Notes under the pieces: generated by a model
What the model was told of the DNA's origin: nothing
What the model saw: the letters and a program-made list of their open reading frames with translations, nothing else
The model's database searches: none
Shown: positions 1 through 11,302 of the stretch, in pieces
Layout of the letters: every line of letters starts with the position of its first letter
How positions within the stretch are numbered: position 1 is the first letter of the stretch
Program-made: the position numbers and the translations under genes
NCBI GenBank assembly: GCA_903632075.3
Contig: CAHIKZ030003446.1
Location: 65,005 to 129,004 of the forward strand
Source of the DNA: Acanthosepion pharaonis
Taxonomy: Eukaryota > Mollusca > Cephalopoda > Sepiida > Sepiidae
DNA: 64,000 nucleotides
Direction: 5' to 3'

Positions 1-1100
1 TAGTTGGAGGGGTTTGGCTAAGCTTTTGAATAAAAAAGTAATCAATTAAAAAGCAAGAATATTATACACATTAATGAAAAATATAGCCACAATAAATTAA
101 ATGCAAGTTTATAAGGAGACCACGGAACGGGGGTAAAAATTATAAGCAAGCTCGTAAAGTTAGGATTTATCTAAAAATAGATAACCAAAAAACGTTCTAG
201 TGATAAAAATAAAAATTCACGTGCAGCTAGAAACCTACTCACTATGAACATTAAAAGGTACCCGCTAAGTTTAGCATAATTATAAATGAATCGAAAGAGG
301 GTTTTTATATTGTTACAAGTGCATTTTTCAGAATAAAACTGAGAAATTTTAGGGCTCAAATTTCCAAATATATGAGTTAGTATGCATTATTTAAATGTTG
401 ATTAAAAGATAATAAATACATAATTAAACATTGGCATTTACGCTTAAACATTTTTAATTACATGATTTTCGTCTTATATATGCGTGCACTTCTCTCATAT
501 GTGAACACGTTCGTTTGCATCTATTCTTTTTTTCTGAAGGAAGGATATAATTTTTTCCGTCAAGTGAATGCAAACTAAACTGTTTCAGTACAAAACCGGG
601 AAATCCATGGGATAAACTGATATTTTTCATAATGTATTTATGACACATTGGGTGTCAGTTTTGATTTTGAGTTGATTGATCGAAACACAAATTATGTGAA
701 AATTTTCATCGGAATGCTGCTATTCACTACAATTGAAAGACTAATGGGGTAGCAACGTGTTCATGGGTCATCTTGAGGGCCCCTTATGTAGTTTTCAAAA
801 TCTGATAATCGCTTCTGATTCATTTTAACATTGTAACATACATGTAAAATTCCGACAAACTCGAAGCAATTTGAAAATTTAGGGGTCCCTTTGGTTCACC
901 CTAGGGATCCCAAATTTCAAGCCAAGTGACAGGTTTATAGACTAATAGTTATTGAAATAATAAACACATCTTTTTTAAGTTTTCTATTTAATCGAATTTA
1001 TGGCCAAGGCTGTAGACTTAATTGAAAATTTCGGATTTCCCTGCTGGTTCCCTAACTCGTGGGGGTCCCAGTGTTGATTTTCAGTGAATTCCAAGTGACT
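1..1100. repeat. Dispersed repeat copy A, cut by the left window edge
   Basis: This stretch is recognisably similar, block after block and in the same order, to 15,801-17,120. Shared blocks include the 'caaaaaacgttctagtgata' stretch (near 188 and 15,981), 'gacacattgggtgtcagttt' (near 642), and the 'ttaagttttctatttaatcg' stretch (near 975 and 17,026). Differences are scattered substitutions and short indels, so the copies are old. No long reading frame is conserved between them, so this looks like non-coding or decayed repeat DNA. Its class is unknown. Both ends are undefined because the window starts inside it. Confidence 0.8.
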
Positions 1101-1352
1101 ACTTCAGTTACTCGATATAATCTCAATATGTACTGAATTTTCGTTGAAATTGGAAAATACTACTACAAAATACACTTGAAAAGCTATTGAGGTATTAAGG
1201 GGATTATAGGGTCATCTTGAGGGCCCCTCATGCATTTCAAAAAAATCTCACAATTGATTTCTATCTCATTTTAAGAGCGTAACAAACATGCAACATTTCA
1301 TCAAAATCGAAGCAATTTGAATTTTGGGGGTCCCTCTGGGGTATTTTGGGGG
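768..1352. repeat. Diverged direct duplication within repeat A
   Basis: The blocks 768-912 and 1,211-1,352 resemble each other. Both start 'gtcatcttgagggccccT', continue through a stretch of about 100 bp containing 'cgaagcaatttgaa', and end in 'ggggtccct'. The spacing is about 440 bp. They look like two units of an older tandem repeat inside or next to the dispersed repeat. No coding potential is seen. Confidence 0.6.
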
Positions 1353-1850
1353 ATACCTATGTCGAGAGAAACGAAAATCAATATCGTATAATAACCGGGA
1401 CAGTAAGTTGCATATACTTATCAGGTTTCATTAAAATCTGCTTTAGGGTTTAGACTTCAATTCTGAAACTTTAAAAGCAACCAATCTAATGGAAATTCCC
1501 ATTTAAACATTATATATATATATATATCGATTATTCGTTATTTATTTTTGAAAAATGTCTAATTTTTTGCCCAGACACACGCAGTATCGAGTATAATCTA
1601 TGTTTCATATTTGATGGAAATATGCCTCATGGTTTTCGAATAGTTCGCGAACACACACACACGCACACACACATACAGGGTCAGTTTACATATATAGATA
1701 GAAGGTAAATTTGCGGGTAAATCTCTAAAGTCAGTGAACCGTACTCCATCTGTAGAAATAACAAGCACAAATGAGCTTGGTTTAACAATCATCTAATTTG
1801 CCTTTTCATTTAACTGCAATCATTAAAAACCAATTTCTTTTTTTCTCCAT
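1353..1850. other. Intron-like DNA with short microsatellites
   Basis: No gene is seen here. There is a short (TA)n run near 1,510-1,527 and a (CA)n-type run near 1,651-1,673. The end of the stretch is pyrimidine-rich and leads into the acceptor-like site at 1,851-1,855. Confidence 0.5.
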
Positions 1851-1855
1851 GGCAG
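1841..1855 (+). other. Candidate 3' splice acceptor
   Basis: A pyrimidine-rich tract (1,836-1,848) ends in GGCAG at 1,851-1,855. The frame directly after it stays open for about 41 codons and carries the first half of the cadherin-like sequence, so exon sequence probably starts at 1,856. Confidence 0.45.
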
Positions 1856-2523
1856 GTGAGAAAACAACCATCAAGATCAAGAGAGAATTTCGAAGAGAAT
1901 CTGTCAGTATTATCGGATCAAAGGAACATTAAGACAGTGTTTACTCTAATCGTTCTTATCCCCTGGCACCTACCTGGTTAATATTGCTACCGACTCTGGT
2001 ATCATGGACAAAAGGTGTGTATAATGTTTCCACGGAATTACAGTTTATTGTGAAAAGGAGCGGATTTCCGGTTCAAACAACCGCAGCAAATTTGTCTTTG
2101 TCCCTGGGAGTCAGAAATGAAAGCTCCAAATTGTCAGGGATCCAAGTCGACGATGAGGAAATTTCGCAGCATGACGTCTTCATTGTTCTAGCTCTGAACG
2201 CCATTACAATGTTTGTCGGATTGCTTTTAGTATTGATCATATATATGATCGTACTGAATTGCCGAAGTGACCGGCGCAATGCGGCAAATAATGTGGAATC
2301 CTTGGATGCATCCGGGCGCCATCCACCAGCCTCCCAGTGTACGCCATCATCTTACATATCCACGGGTCTTGAGCTCACGCCTTTATCGATGGAGAATAAT
2401 TTGGGGGGTGTCAGTACGTTCAGGTGTCCAAAAAGAAGTCCATATTCCGATACTAATGTGTTCAGTCCTAGTAAAAGTTCTGAAATGTTACAAACGGCAA
2501 GCCTCAGTGTTGGACAAGATCGG
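1856..2523 (+). CDS. Cadherin/protocadherin-like membrane-proximal exon with a probable frameshift
   Basis: The longer frame (1,933-2,523) encodes an extracellular stretch with a cadherin-repeat feel ('ELQFIVKRSGFPVQTTAANL') and three N-glycosylation sequons (NVS, NLS, NES). A strong single membrane segment of about 28 residues follows (DNA about 2,176-2,259), ending in a CRSDRR stop-transfer. A Ser/Pro-rich cytoplasmic tail then reaches a splice donor. A stop at 1,930 closes this frame upstream. A second frame is open from the acceptor at 1,856 to a stop at 1,979 and reads like the preceding piece of the same domain. One frameshift near 1,960-1,980 would join them. In cadherins this layout is the last ectodomain repeat plus membrane anchor; protocadherins are greatly expanded in octopuses. 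The family call is inference. It could be a pseudogene, a sequence error, or another single-pass receptor. Confidence 0.45.
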
Positions 2524-2529
2524 GTAGGT
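2522..2529 (+). other. Candidate 5' splice donor of the cadherin-like exon
   Basis: The tail reading frame runs into CGG|GTAGGT, which fits the donor consensus well, with the cut after 2,523 in codon phase 0. Beyond it the frame becomes a low-complexity Phe/Leu/Tyr run, as expected for intron read-through. I find no following exon in the window. Confidence 0.5.
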
Positions 2530-2599
2530 CTTTTTTATATATTGAACTATTTTTTTTTGTATTTTGATCTTGCTTTTTTTAATGTTTTTTTTTAATTAT

Positions 2600-2736
2600 T
2601 GAATGGAGTAAGGTGTAACCATGTAAAGTCATGATGTCTTACATGTATTGTAATTATCAATAGATTTCATCTATCAATTATACCTCCAAATCACAAATTA
2701 CTACAATGATCCAATTCGTTTTGTTTATGAGCGCAG

Positions 2737-2789
<53 letters not shown>

Positions 2790-2981
2790 TAGATAGATAG
2801 ATAGATAGATGTTTGTGTGTGTGTGCGTGTGTATACCCACATACTGATCAAATAAACATCTATCTATCTCTATCTCTCTCTCTATATATATATATATAAC
2901 ATTTAGTCGATATATGCCTTATTATATATTGGGTGGAAGAAAATAATATAATAAGAACTCCCTACAGATATAAGTGTACAG

Positions 2982-3059
<78 letters not shown>

Positions 3060-3060
3060 C

Positions 3061-3125
<65 letters not shown>

Positions 3126-3752
3126 GCATACCTATATATATATACACATACAGAGTCAAGTATAAATATATCAACCCACACACATGTTTGTATTATCAAA
3201 GACGACAATTACATTAAAATGATTAATATATTGTAATGTAATCGTTATCTTTGATAATGGCTTATGTAAGCAGAAAGCTTAAAGAGGATTAAAAATATGT
3301 ATCAATTTGTGATTTTCCTTCTTATTTAATGATAATGTTATTAAGATTATCAGACGATATGAAAAAATTTAAATAAAAAAATTGTCCACTTATATATATA
3401 TATTATATATATATATATATATGAAAATATATATATAAATTCAATAAATAAAAAAAAGTCATCAAAATGTTCGTTATAGGAATTATATATTTGTCTAATG
3501 AAAAGGCAAAATGAAATTGTACAACTTTTGGATAACTTTTTATAAAAATGCAGCAACAATCTAATATTTCTGATAAACATGAGGATATAACAACCTTAAT
3601 AAAAAAATGTCAAATATTGTACACTTTTTTTATTTTCACTTGAAATTAAAGCAAACGGGTACAGAGTTTAGAACGGCTCCTGATCATACATTATAGCCAT
3701 TCATTGTCTGTTTTATTTAACAATTATATGTTTGAATAATGAAAATAATGAC

Positions 3753-3804
<52 letters not shown>

Positions 3805-4029
3805 AATGAAAAAACGAAGCGTGGATTTCAGCGTTCAAACATTATTTTAAAACAAGGTTTTAATACAAAAAGTAGAGCCGTAAATATTTATTTGTTATGC
3901 ATTGATAGGTTAGAACATGCACATACTGGGAGCTAAAAAACTATATTAACGTTGTTTCAACGTTAAAATTAGGTTGAAACAAGATGTAGAGATTTGTAGG
4001 TATGTACATGTTCTAATGTAATAATGCAT

Positions 4030-4073
<44 letters not shown>

Positions 4074-4960
4074 CAGTTTGACGTTCGCCTATGTACGTAA
4101 AATAGGAGGATTTTTTAGATTAAATATTTTTGAAAGAACAACTTTCCAGAAATTTCAAAAAAAAAAAAATAAACCAAAATCCAACAAGAGGTTTACCGAT
4201 GGGTTCTGCGTTATGTCGTTTCGTCTTGTTTATATTCATAAACAATTCTCAAATAACATATCCACAGTACACGTAGTGTGTTTGATATAAACGTACAAAA
4301 TGTCCGTACACTGGCACAAGACTCAAGATGCGCGATCGGTTAAAACAAAACAATTTATCACGAAAAACAAAGCCTACCTTAACAACAAAAAAAAAAAAAA
4401 AAAGCTTTTTGATAATTAATGTATTAATTCGTAACAAAAAAATATTTAAATAAATGTCATGTCGCCATCGAAACTGAGTTTTGCCACTAGCGTGCAACGA
4501 CAATGGTAAAATGAAAAAGATTCATCCAACTGGCAGAAACATTTCCTGTAGACAAGGCTTTGAATAGTATGTCATTTGATATATTTCCATTCGAATATTT
4601 TGATGTATTTTTTTTATTTATTGCTTTTTCTGTATATTTTTGTCATGTGTTTCTAGGTTTTTCTTTGCGAACAGAAAGATCTATAATTAATGATCACATT
4701 ATTTTATACACTGATAATGTGAATGATAACGTCGGAAAGTATGTATAAAAAAAAAAAAAGAGAAAAAAAATTTGTGACGTAAAAGTTTCCGTTAATGTTG
4801 CGAGCGTAAACACTGCTTTGGTGAAACTGACTCCAATGAAGTTATTTTTTTTTCTATAAGAGAATCAATGAGTCGTCGTATTCAAGCAGAAATCTTTGTA
4901 AGAAAAGCATAATACTAGTTAACAGATCTAACGCCATCATCCTCTTCTGCCAGGGTTAGT
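2600..4960. repeat. Microsatellite-rich intron-like region
   Basis: No gene is supported here. Arrays in order are (TA)n then (GATA)n then (GT)n at 2,741-2,831, (CT)n/(TA)n at 2,862-2,898, (CA)n at 2,982-3,018 running into (TA)n to 3,051, (TA)n at 3,064-3,123, (TA)n near 3,393-3,421, (TA)n near 3,763-3,801 and (TA)n at 4,032-4,070. Poly(A) runs sit at 4,388-4,402 and 4,747-4,760. Small open frames inside are repeat translations. Confidence 0.85.
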
Positions 4961-5375
4961 AAGTAAGTTCCTCTTTTAAGTATTATGTCCCTTCAAAACA
5001 TTAGCGTTCATGGGAATTTACTATTTCCTGTCCTTTGTAGCTCTTAATATTCTGTGTTTTATACCTCCCAATACGTCTTCTCCCATCCATTTGGAATGAT
5101 CATTCCCCTTTTATGTCTTGTCTCTTCAGGACGTCGACGATTGCCCAATTCCACAATTTCTTGTCCTTTTTAGCTTTTAATATTTTGTCTTTTTTGTTAT
5201 CTCCAATCACTCTACTGCCTTTCATTTATATAAACTCTTTCCTTTTATATATTGTGCCCCTTCAGGACGTTGGCGATCATGGCTCTCCACAATTTCCTTT
5301 CTTTTGTAGCTCTTAATATTTATTTTCTTTTTGTAATATCTCATAAAACCTCTCTATCTCTCTACACAAGCTCGC
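4960..5375 (-). repeat. Three tandem copies of a LINE-type 3' coding end
   Basis: Three head-to-tail units with a period of 133-136 bp have anchors at 4,994, 5,127 and 5,263. Read on the minus strand, the third unit encodes RATKERKLWRAMIANVLKGH and then Asn-Ile-stop. The second gives a diverged but still open version, and the first has in-frame stops. A short DR-x-x-WR peptide just before a stop is typical of the C-terminus of some LINE reverse transcriptase proteins, so the units look like repeated 3' ends of one such element. The exact LINE clade is not clear from this much sequence. Confidence 0.6.
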
Positions 5376-5810
5376 TATGTAAGTTATGCGCTGCTTTCAT
5401 CTGTCCTTTGAATTTCATTTTTCCTGTGAGTATCAAATTTTCGGGAGCCTTCGCTTCTCGTTATGCGCCTGATGTTAAGTATATGTATGCTTTCCTGTTT
5501 ATCGGGGAAAACCTTTTTAACTAGGCCTGCTTTAACAGCTCAGCCACGATGTACTTCACAATAAAGGAAAGTCTGTTTAAATTTAATGCCCATCTCTTGT
5601 GTCGACATTTTCACGCTAAATATAACTTCTATAAAAACCAAATTAATGTCGGATCAAAAAATATAGCCTGCAATTAATTCTGTTATGGTCCAGGTTAGGA
5701 CCAAGGAAGAACAACACGAACACAAGAGTAGAAATAACGAAGGTATATTACACGAAATAATAATACAAGATGTAGAAGGTGTTAGATATGACTGTCAGTC
5801 TGGTTTGGAG
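5376..5810. other. No gene recognised
   Basis: Mixed AT-rich sequence with no supported coding region. From about 5,690 it becomes richer in GC and merges into the TATA-bearing tandem repeat that follows. Confidence 0.5.
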
Positions 5811-5942
5811 TGAACTACTGTCGGCTCGACTTGATAGTATATCTAGCCACCCTCTCACGAGGCACAGACAATATGGCACAAGGCCGAAGTTTAACGTGGG
5901 TTTTGAGCCCGTAGACTCAGCCAAAAATGTCCGTAGAATACG

Positions 5943-5950
5943 TATAAAAG
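5943..5950 (+). promoter_or_regulatory. TATA box of repeat unit 1
   Basis: TATAAAAG lies in a GC-richer context and is conserved at the same position in the next unit (6,175-6,182). Conservation between units supports function in the ancestral element. Present activity is unknown. Confidence 0.4.
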
Positions 5951-6174
5951 GGATCGGGTTGGTCAACCTCCCCGAACAAAGACATTTCTGCCGTTCGGAA
6001 AAAGCCTCGTCCGGGTTGATGATGAGTCTCAGACGCCAGAAATGACCGTCAAGGCGAGTTGCTCGGCTTGATTTGTATTTAGCCACCCCCCACGAGGGTT
6101 GCATGTGGCACAAGGCCGAGTTTAACGTGGGTTTTGAGCCCGTAGGCTCAGCCAAAAAATGCCCGTAGAACCCG

Positions 6175-6182
6175 TATAAAAG
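6175..6182 (+). promoter_or_regulatory. TATA box of repeat unit 2
   Basis: Identical TATAAAAG, 232 bp after the first copy, with the same downstream 'ggatcgggttg'. Confidence 0.4.
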
Positions 6183-6548
6183 GGATCGGGTTGTTCAACC
6201 TCTTCGAACGAGACTCTGCCCTTCGACGGAGCCTCGTCCGGGTTCCTCTCTGCTCAGAGGCTGAGAGTTCGACCGTCAAGTCGAGAAGCTCGGCTTGATT
6301 TGTTATTAGCCCCCCATTGGGAAGCTCTGGCTTCATTGGTCCCTCTAGGCGTAGTATACATAGTGTTAGGGACAAGTTCTTTCTGTAGTTATAGGTAAGG
6401 AACTATGAGACAGATTTCTTAAATTAAAAAAAAAATCTTTTATGTACTGAAATATTTAATCTAATAAAACAAATTCATAATTTTTTAACAAAATATATGC
6501 AGTTGAACATCTTTCTTTTTGTCTATATCTCTGAGATGAGGTATTATG

Positions 6549-6982
6549 ATTATTTACATTATTTGGACTATTATTCTTACCGGATTGCCATATTCACAAC
6601 GTTTCGGCCGTTATACACTCTGGCCTCCTTCAGGTATTTGGAATTTCAAATCGAACCTTTTATGTCGTATACTGGGCCATGTGTTCTCAAGGAAACATGG
6701 CGCAGTGAATAAAGGCGTTGGTGAATCCAGTGACTAGGCGCAAATTGAGAGTTCAATACAAAGCTACAGCAGTGGTGGAACAAAATGATTGAGAGTTGAG
6801 TTAAAGAAAAAAAAATACAACCCGGAAGAGGCATGAAGATATGGAATAAGAACAATCTGCGTTGGACGAAATAAATGGTTCAGTTCGAAATTTAATTTAA
6901 AAGAATGTCGGAGCATACAACGGCCGGAACGTTGTGAATATGGCATCAAAGATAAGGATAACAGTCCAATAATATAAATAAT
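6549..6982. mobile_element. MITE-like fold-back element, family F1, copy 1
   Basis: The ends are long imperfect inverted repeats. The left starts 'attatttacattatttggac' and passes through 'ttcacaacgtttcggccgtt'. The right ends with the reverse complement of the same blocks ('cggccggaacgttgtgaata', then 'ggactgtt' reversed, up to 'aataat'). The arms are about 130 bp and the element about 434 bp. It has no credible coding capacity, so it is non-autonomous. Related copies are at 49,765-49,922 and, as a half-element, 59,851 onward. Confidence 0.75.
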
Positions 6983-7764
6983 CTTTCTTTTTTATTGAAC
7001 TATATATTTCTTATATTTTAATAATTTTTAACTATATATTATTGACGAATTTTTTTTATATTTCGACAATCTGAAAAGTTTCTCATGTGCTATATTTCCC
7101 CAAAAAGTGTTTCACTGGCGAAAAATAGGCCTAATAATTTTAGAAAATGGCCCGGGCAGCAAAAATTTAAGCCAAAATCACCTGATAAATGGTCATTTTT
7201 TGTTTATTTGCAAACATTTATTAGGTTCATTCATAAATAAAGGCCTTTTTAAAAGTAGTTATGACGCATGCGTCAACTGAATAAAACTGTTCTTTAAATA
7301 TATCTTAAAAAGCTGATTCGAAATTTGCGAATAAAGTTCTAAAAAAAGCGGGCTGGGTTGAATAAGAAATAAAATTGGCATGCTTTGTATTATAATTTTC
7401 AATCTTAAAATCCCAAATGTTGAAATCCTGAAATTTAAAACGGAAATTGACTGTTGAATATAGCAAAATCTCGAAATATCAAAATCACGAAATTTAAAAT
7501 TCTGAAAAATCAGAATCGAAAAAAAAAGTCTTTGGGAGAAATTAAAAAGAACAAAATTGAAAATCGGTTTTTCTAAACATTTTCAAAATCGTTGTTTAAG
7601 TAGTGTTTATACATTTGAAACATTGAAAATTCATTAAAAAAATATAAAAATGTAGAATATATGAATAATTTATACTGAAAGATTATGAGATCTTTGTTAA
7701 GACAGTCTGTAAGATCTAGTCGGTTTTATACAATCGTTAACTAGGATATTAACTGGACTCTCGT
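6983..7764. other. AT-rich DNA, no gene recognised
   Basis: Between about 7,390 and 7,620 there are loosely repeated phrases of the type 'aaaatcccgaaattt', which look like a decayed short-period repeat. Nothing else is seen. Confidence 0.5.
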
Positions 7765-8438
7765 TAGTTTGACCGGCACAAGGCCTCTTATATCCAGGTT
7801 TCTCTTATATCTTGTCCAAACTAACTATCTTATACCCGGGCTAATCAGATATCCGACCCATTCATTTTGTTTAGGGAACCCATTCACCACAAGAACTCAT
7901 CCATCACCATTCAATCCTCCAATCACCATAATATCCGGGTCTCTCCCAGGGGAACCTACAAAACGCCTTTCATCCAAAAAATTTTTTTTTAATTTTATAT
8001 AAAATAAAATCGAAAGAATGATACAATGAGTGGGGGGGAGATGAACCCAATAATAACTAAAAATGAACAAAAATGCAAACTAAACATAACATATGTTAGT
8101 AGGGACCGTCCAACCCTCAAAACAGAGAGGCCGCTGTATTCTGCCCAAGGGACAAAATCAAGAGACACTCTCGCTAAGGGAGTGGGAAAAAGGATAAAAT
8201 ATTATGCCGGAATGGGAAAATATAAAGCTGACCCAGTCGAGATAAAAGGGGACCAAAACAAACTGGGGAGGTTGGGAATCTCGACCTGGACCATAACCAA
8301 AGAGCAGCCGGGGATACAGGCCAGGAACAACACTTACTCACATTAACTAGGTACACAAAAGCTTGTCTAACCTAACCAAGGGGAGGGTTCCACAGGAAGC
8401 CACCCCGATGTTCAATAGGTTTGACCTAGAAAAGAAAA
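7765..8438 (-). other. 3' UTR of Tx1-like LINE copy 1
   Basis: This stretch lies downstream of the last coding block on the minus strand. Its reverse complement matches 43,178-43,835 block by block, including 'gcgttttgtaggt' and 'tataagatagt'. There is no long poly(A) tail. Confidence 0.7.
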
Positions 8439-10560
8439 TCAAAGGCTAGCCCTGGTCACACGAACCAAGCTCGCCTCTTTTACCCACCTTTCGCTGAAGA
8501 CTGTCGAATGCAATCGTTTTCTATCAGATCTAATCTTCATCTTGAGTTGATGCTCAAAGAATTGGATTAGATGCTGATAAGAAAGACGGTTGCCCTGCAA
8601 GACTTCCTCCATCCGCGTCGTCCAAATCACCATTCGAGCCGTGGCCATCAGCATCAGAAACACCATTCGTTTCTCCCCGGAATACGGGGACGACACATTG
8701 TCACACGCGTATGCGCGATCAATGGACACAAGCTGTTCGGGAGCGAGACGAGCCGTCAGCTCGCCGACATGGTCCCATAAAGGGGCGGACCTGGGGGCAA
8801 TGGTAGAAGGCGTGCGAAGCCGTTTCTTCTAAACCAAGACCACACCGTTCACAGTCTGGCAAATCCGCCAAACCCCATATGAAAGCCTTGTCATTGAGAG
8901 GCAGCCGATTCCGAGCCAATCGCCAGGTAAGCGAAAACTCAGGGTTACTGAGGTAATCCGCCGCTGGCGCCCAAGACCAGTAGGAGCGATACTCCTCCTC
9001 CGACAAGCCGAGCATATCTCGTAGGGAATCCTTTCGCGCGCCCCTCCACTAAACCACGATAGAAGACCTTCCTAGGCCGAGAAAGGTCACTGGACCGGGG
9101 AATGGCCTTCAAGGCCAACCGACACTCGCGGAAGAAAATCATTGATCCGGGGTTTACGACGGCGCTCAACCCGCGAGATGCGGGGACTGATAGTAAGGCT
9201 AGGGAAGGCGTCCCTAACAATCCGCTCCAGAATCGGATCTCCTCCAGTCAATGCGCGGCGTAGGAAAGCCAACCCAGAGGCACGGATGTGACTCAAAAAG
9301 TGCGGCATTCCCAGCCCCCATGACACGGACGTTTAGTGCAGACTCGTCTGTCGACCCTATTCACGCGTCCCCTCCATAAAATGGAGGATAGCGATCGCTC
9401 GAGCGCCTTCCTACGGTCTTTACAGAGAGGAAGTAGGGACAATCGATAAAGGATCAGGGGAAAAAAATATGTAACACACACCTCCGCCCTGCCCTTCACG
9501 GACAACCGCCGTCGATTCCAAGTCTGACCGGCAGAATCGACCTTTGCACGTACTTCAGACCAATTTTTCTCCAGATGGAGGTCAGGCCCAAACCACACCC
9601 AAGAATGCGGACAGGACCGTCCGTCCAACCGAAGCGGCCCGGAAAAGAGACCCCTTCCAGGCACCTAACCGCAAGCCGGACGACTTGTCGAGGTTTATCT
9701 CGGCCCCTGTCACCTTCTCGTACCGATCAAGCGCCTTCTGTACCGCCTCAATGTCGCTGCGGGACGACACGAAAGCAGATACGTCATCGGCGTACGCGGA
9801 AACCCTGGCTCGAGACCCTCCAGGAACGGCAATTCCACGTAGGCCGGACTGCCGGTCTCGTCCTTCAGCCGGCGAAGGAGAGGCTCCAACGCCAAAGCAT
9901 AAAGGAGAGGCGACAGCGGATAACCCTGACGAACCGACCTAGACAGCACGAACGCGTCCGACAACCTTCCGTTCACCTGTACCACAGCAATGGGGGAGCG
10001 GCAGGAGGCTAATCCAGCGGCAGAAGTTGGGTGCGAATCCAGCGGCCTGCAGGACAGTAGCAAGGTAGCGATGGTCAACCCTATCAAATGCCTTGGACTG
10101 ATCCAAATTGATCAGCGCGGCTTCTTCGTCGTCTTTACACCCTCTATGATCGTGCGGGTCAGATGCAGGTTGCTCTGAATTGTTCGGCCCCTCACAGAAC
10201 AAGTCTGCTCAGGTCCCAACAGAGACTCGGCAACTGACTGCAAACGCTCCTGCAGGATCTTGACCCATAATCTTTAACTCTGTGTTTAGTAGAGTTATGG
10301 GCCTGTAATCATCTAGGTACCCCCCCACCACCTTTGCCCTTTTTCAACAGAGTGATCACGCCCCTGGTGATCAGATTGAGGATGGACCCCGACCGAAACC
10401 AGTTGTTGAACACTGCTGTCAAAATCGGAACAAAGATGCGATTCACAGCCTCAAGTACAATTCATAGGGCAAACCATCCAGAACGGGCGACTTGCCTCTG
10501 CCGACCTTCTTCAATACCGCATAGACTTTGCCCTCCGTGATCTCTCCCTCACAGCTAGCC
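8439..10560 (-). pseudogene. LINE ORF2 remnant: reverse transcriptase and C-terminal zinc domain, endonuclease missing
   Basis: In minus-strand order I read the RT entry motif (PVLDGLPYELY near 10,510), a DDYRPITLLNTELK block near 10,290, NLDQSKAFDRVDH near 10,110, RQGYPLSPLLYALALEPLL near 9,910, and an intact YADDVS catalytic box at about 9,780-9,797. Thumb-like sequence follows (KVTGAEINLDKSSGLRLGAW near 9,690). A C-terminal part carries CERC...E-T-A-S-H-A-F-Y-H-C (near 8,810-8,860), a zinc-binding domain typical of this class. The enzyme would reverse transcribe element RNA at a nicked target. Frame changes and stops every 100-400 bp make it a pseudogene. Confidence 0.85.
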
Positions 10561-10638
10561 GCTTGTTGATGAGGTTGTTGCTTTTGGGGCGACTTCTTTT
10601 GTGGCGACGTCTTTTCCGATTGTTTATCTTTTTGTGAA

Positions 10639-11205
10639 TTAACCCTTTACGGGCTGTACCTCTTTTTGAGGCTGAACGTCTTTTTGAGGCTGCATCTGTT
10701 TGTGCAGCTGCCCCTCCTTTTGCGGCTGCATCTCATTGTGGGTCTGCTTCTCCTTGTTACCTTTTGCTCCTTCTTGTTTGGAGGGTGACGACATTTTTGC
10801 GGCCTTTCGACTCTTCACCTCCTTCCACTCTCCTTCCTTGTTCTTGGAAGGGGTAACCTCAACCACTGCTGATGTTGTTGTTATTGCTGTTGCTGTCTTA
10901 GTTGTTTCTGGTTGGGGTGGCGGTTGAGTATTTTTCCCAGGACACTCCTTGGACATGTGTCCCGCGCCTCCACATGTCCAGCAACAGGGCCTCCTGCCTT
11001 CCACCACCACCAACATTCGTTTCTTACGGCAGACGAGTACATTCGGGATGTCCCTAAAATTATCCCTATCCACCGTAATTGATAGCTCCAAGTCACCCGT
11101 CGCTATCCCTGTCTTGCTCCTTAAGACTTTCACTTCCTGTACTTGTCCATAAGCTGAAAAAAAGGCACCCATCCTGTCTTCGCAAATTATCGACTGGCAC
11201 TCCAT
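10639..11205 (-). pseudogene. LINE ORF1 C-terminal half with CCHC zinc knuckle
   Basis: This open frame of 188 residues contains an RNA-binding-like region followed by a CCHC knuckle, C-W-T-C-G-G-A-G-H-M-S-K-E-C. After it comes a low-complexity tail rich in Gln, Lys and Pro with repeated 'PQKE/VQPQK' phrases. Gag-like ORF1 proteins of Tx1/L1-type LINEs bind element RNA. The preceding part lies in another frame: near 11,230-11,170 the phrase TEYMGTRRVRITIHGVPVDN matches TEYMGIERQRVTVHGVPVN in the second copy. This half and the N-terminal half (11,635-11,303) are therefore one broken gene. Confidence 0.75.
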
Positions 11206-11302
11206 GGATGGTAATTCTTACTCTCCTCGTGCCCATGTATTCAGTATGAATACGCAATTTTTTTGCGTTCAAGATGTTACCTTCCAGATCTTTGGCTTGT
11301 TG

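Larger units (their letters stand above)
5815..6312. repeat. Tandem repeat of about 232 bp carrying a TATA box in each unit
   Basis: Two full units start near 5,815 and 6,047, and the start of a third begins near 6,280. Each carries 'tttaacgtgggttttgagcc' and a perfect TATAAAAG (5,943-5,950 and 6,175-6,182) followed by 'ggatcgggttg'. The anchors are 231-232 bp apart. The TATA box and moderate GC content look like the promoter part of an LTR retrotransposon, or of a repeat that borrowed one. No flanking retroelement coding sequence is seen. Duplicated LTR core is the best guess. Confidence 0.55.

Noticed and set aside
9544..10012. Plus-strand open frames of 132 and 145 codons
   Set aside because: They are antisense shadows of the LINE reverse transcriptase; the minus strand carries the real motifs.
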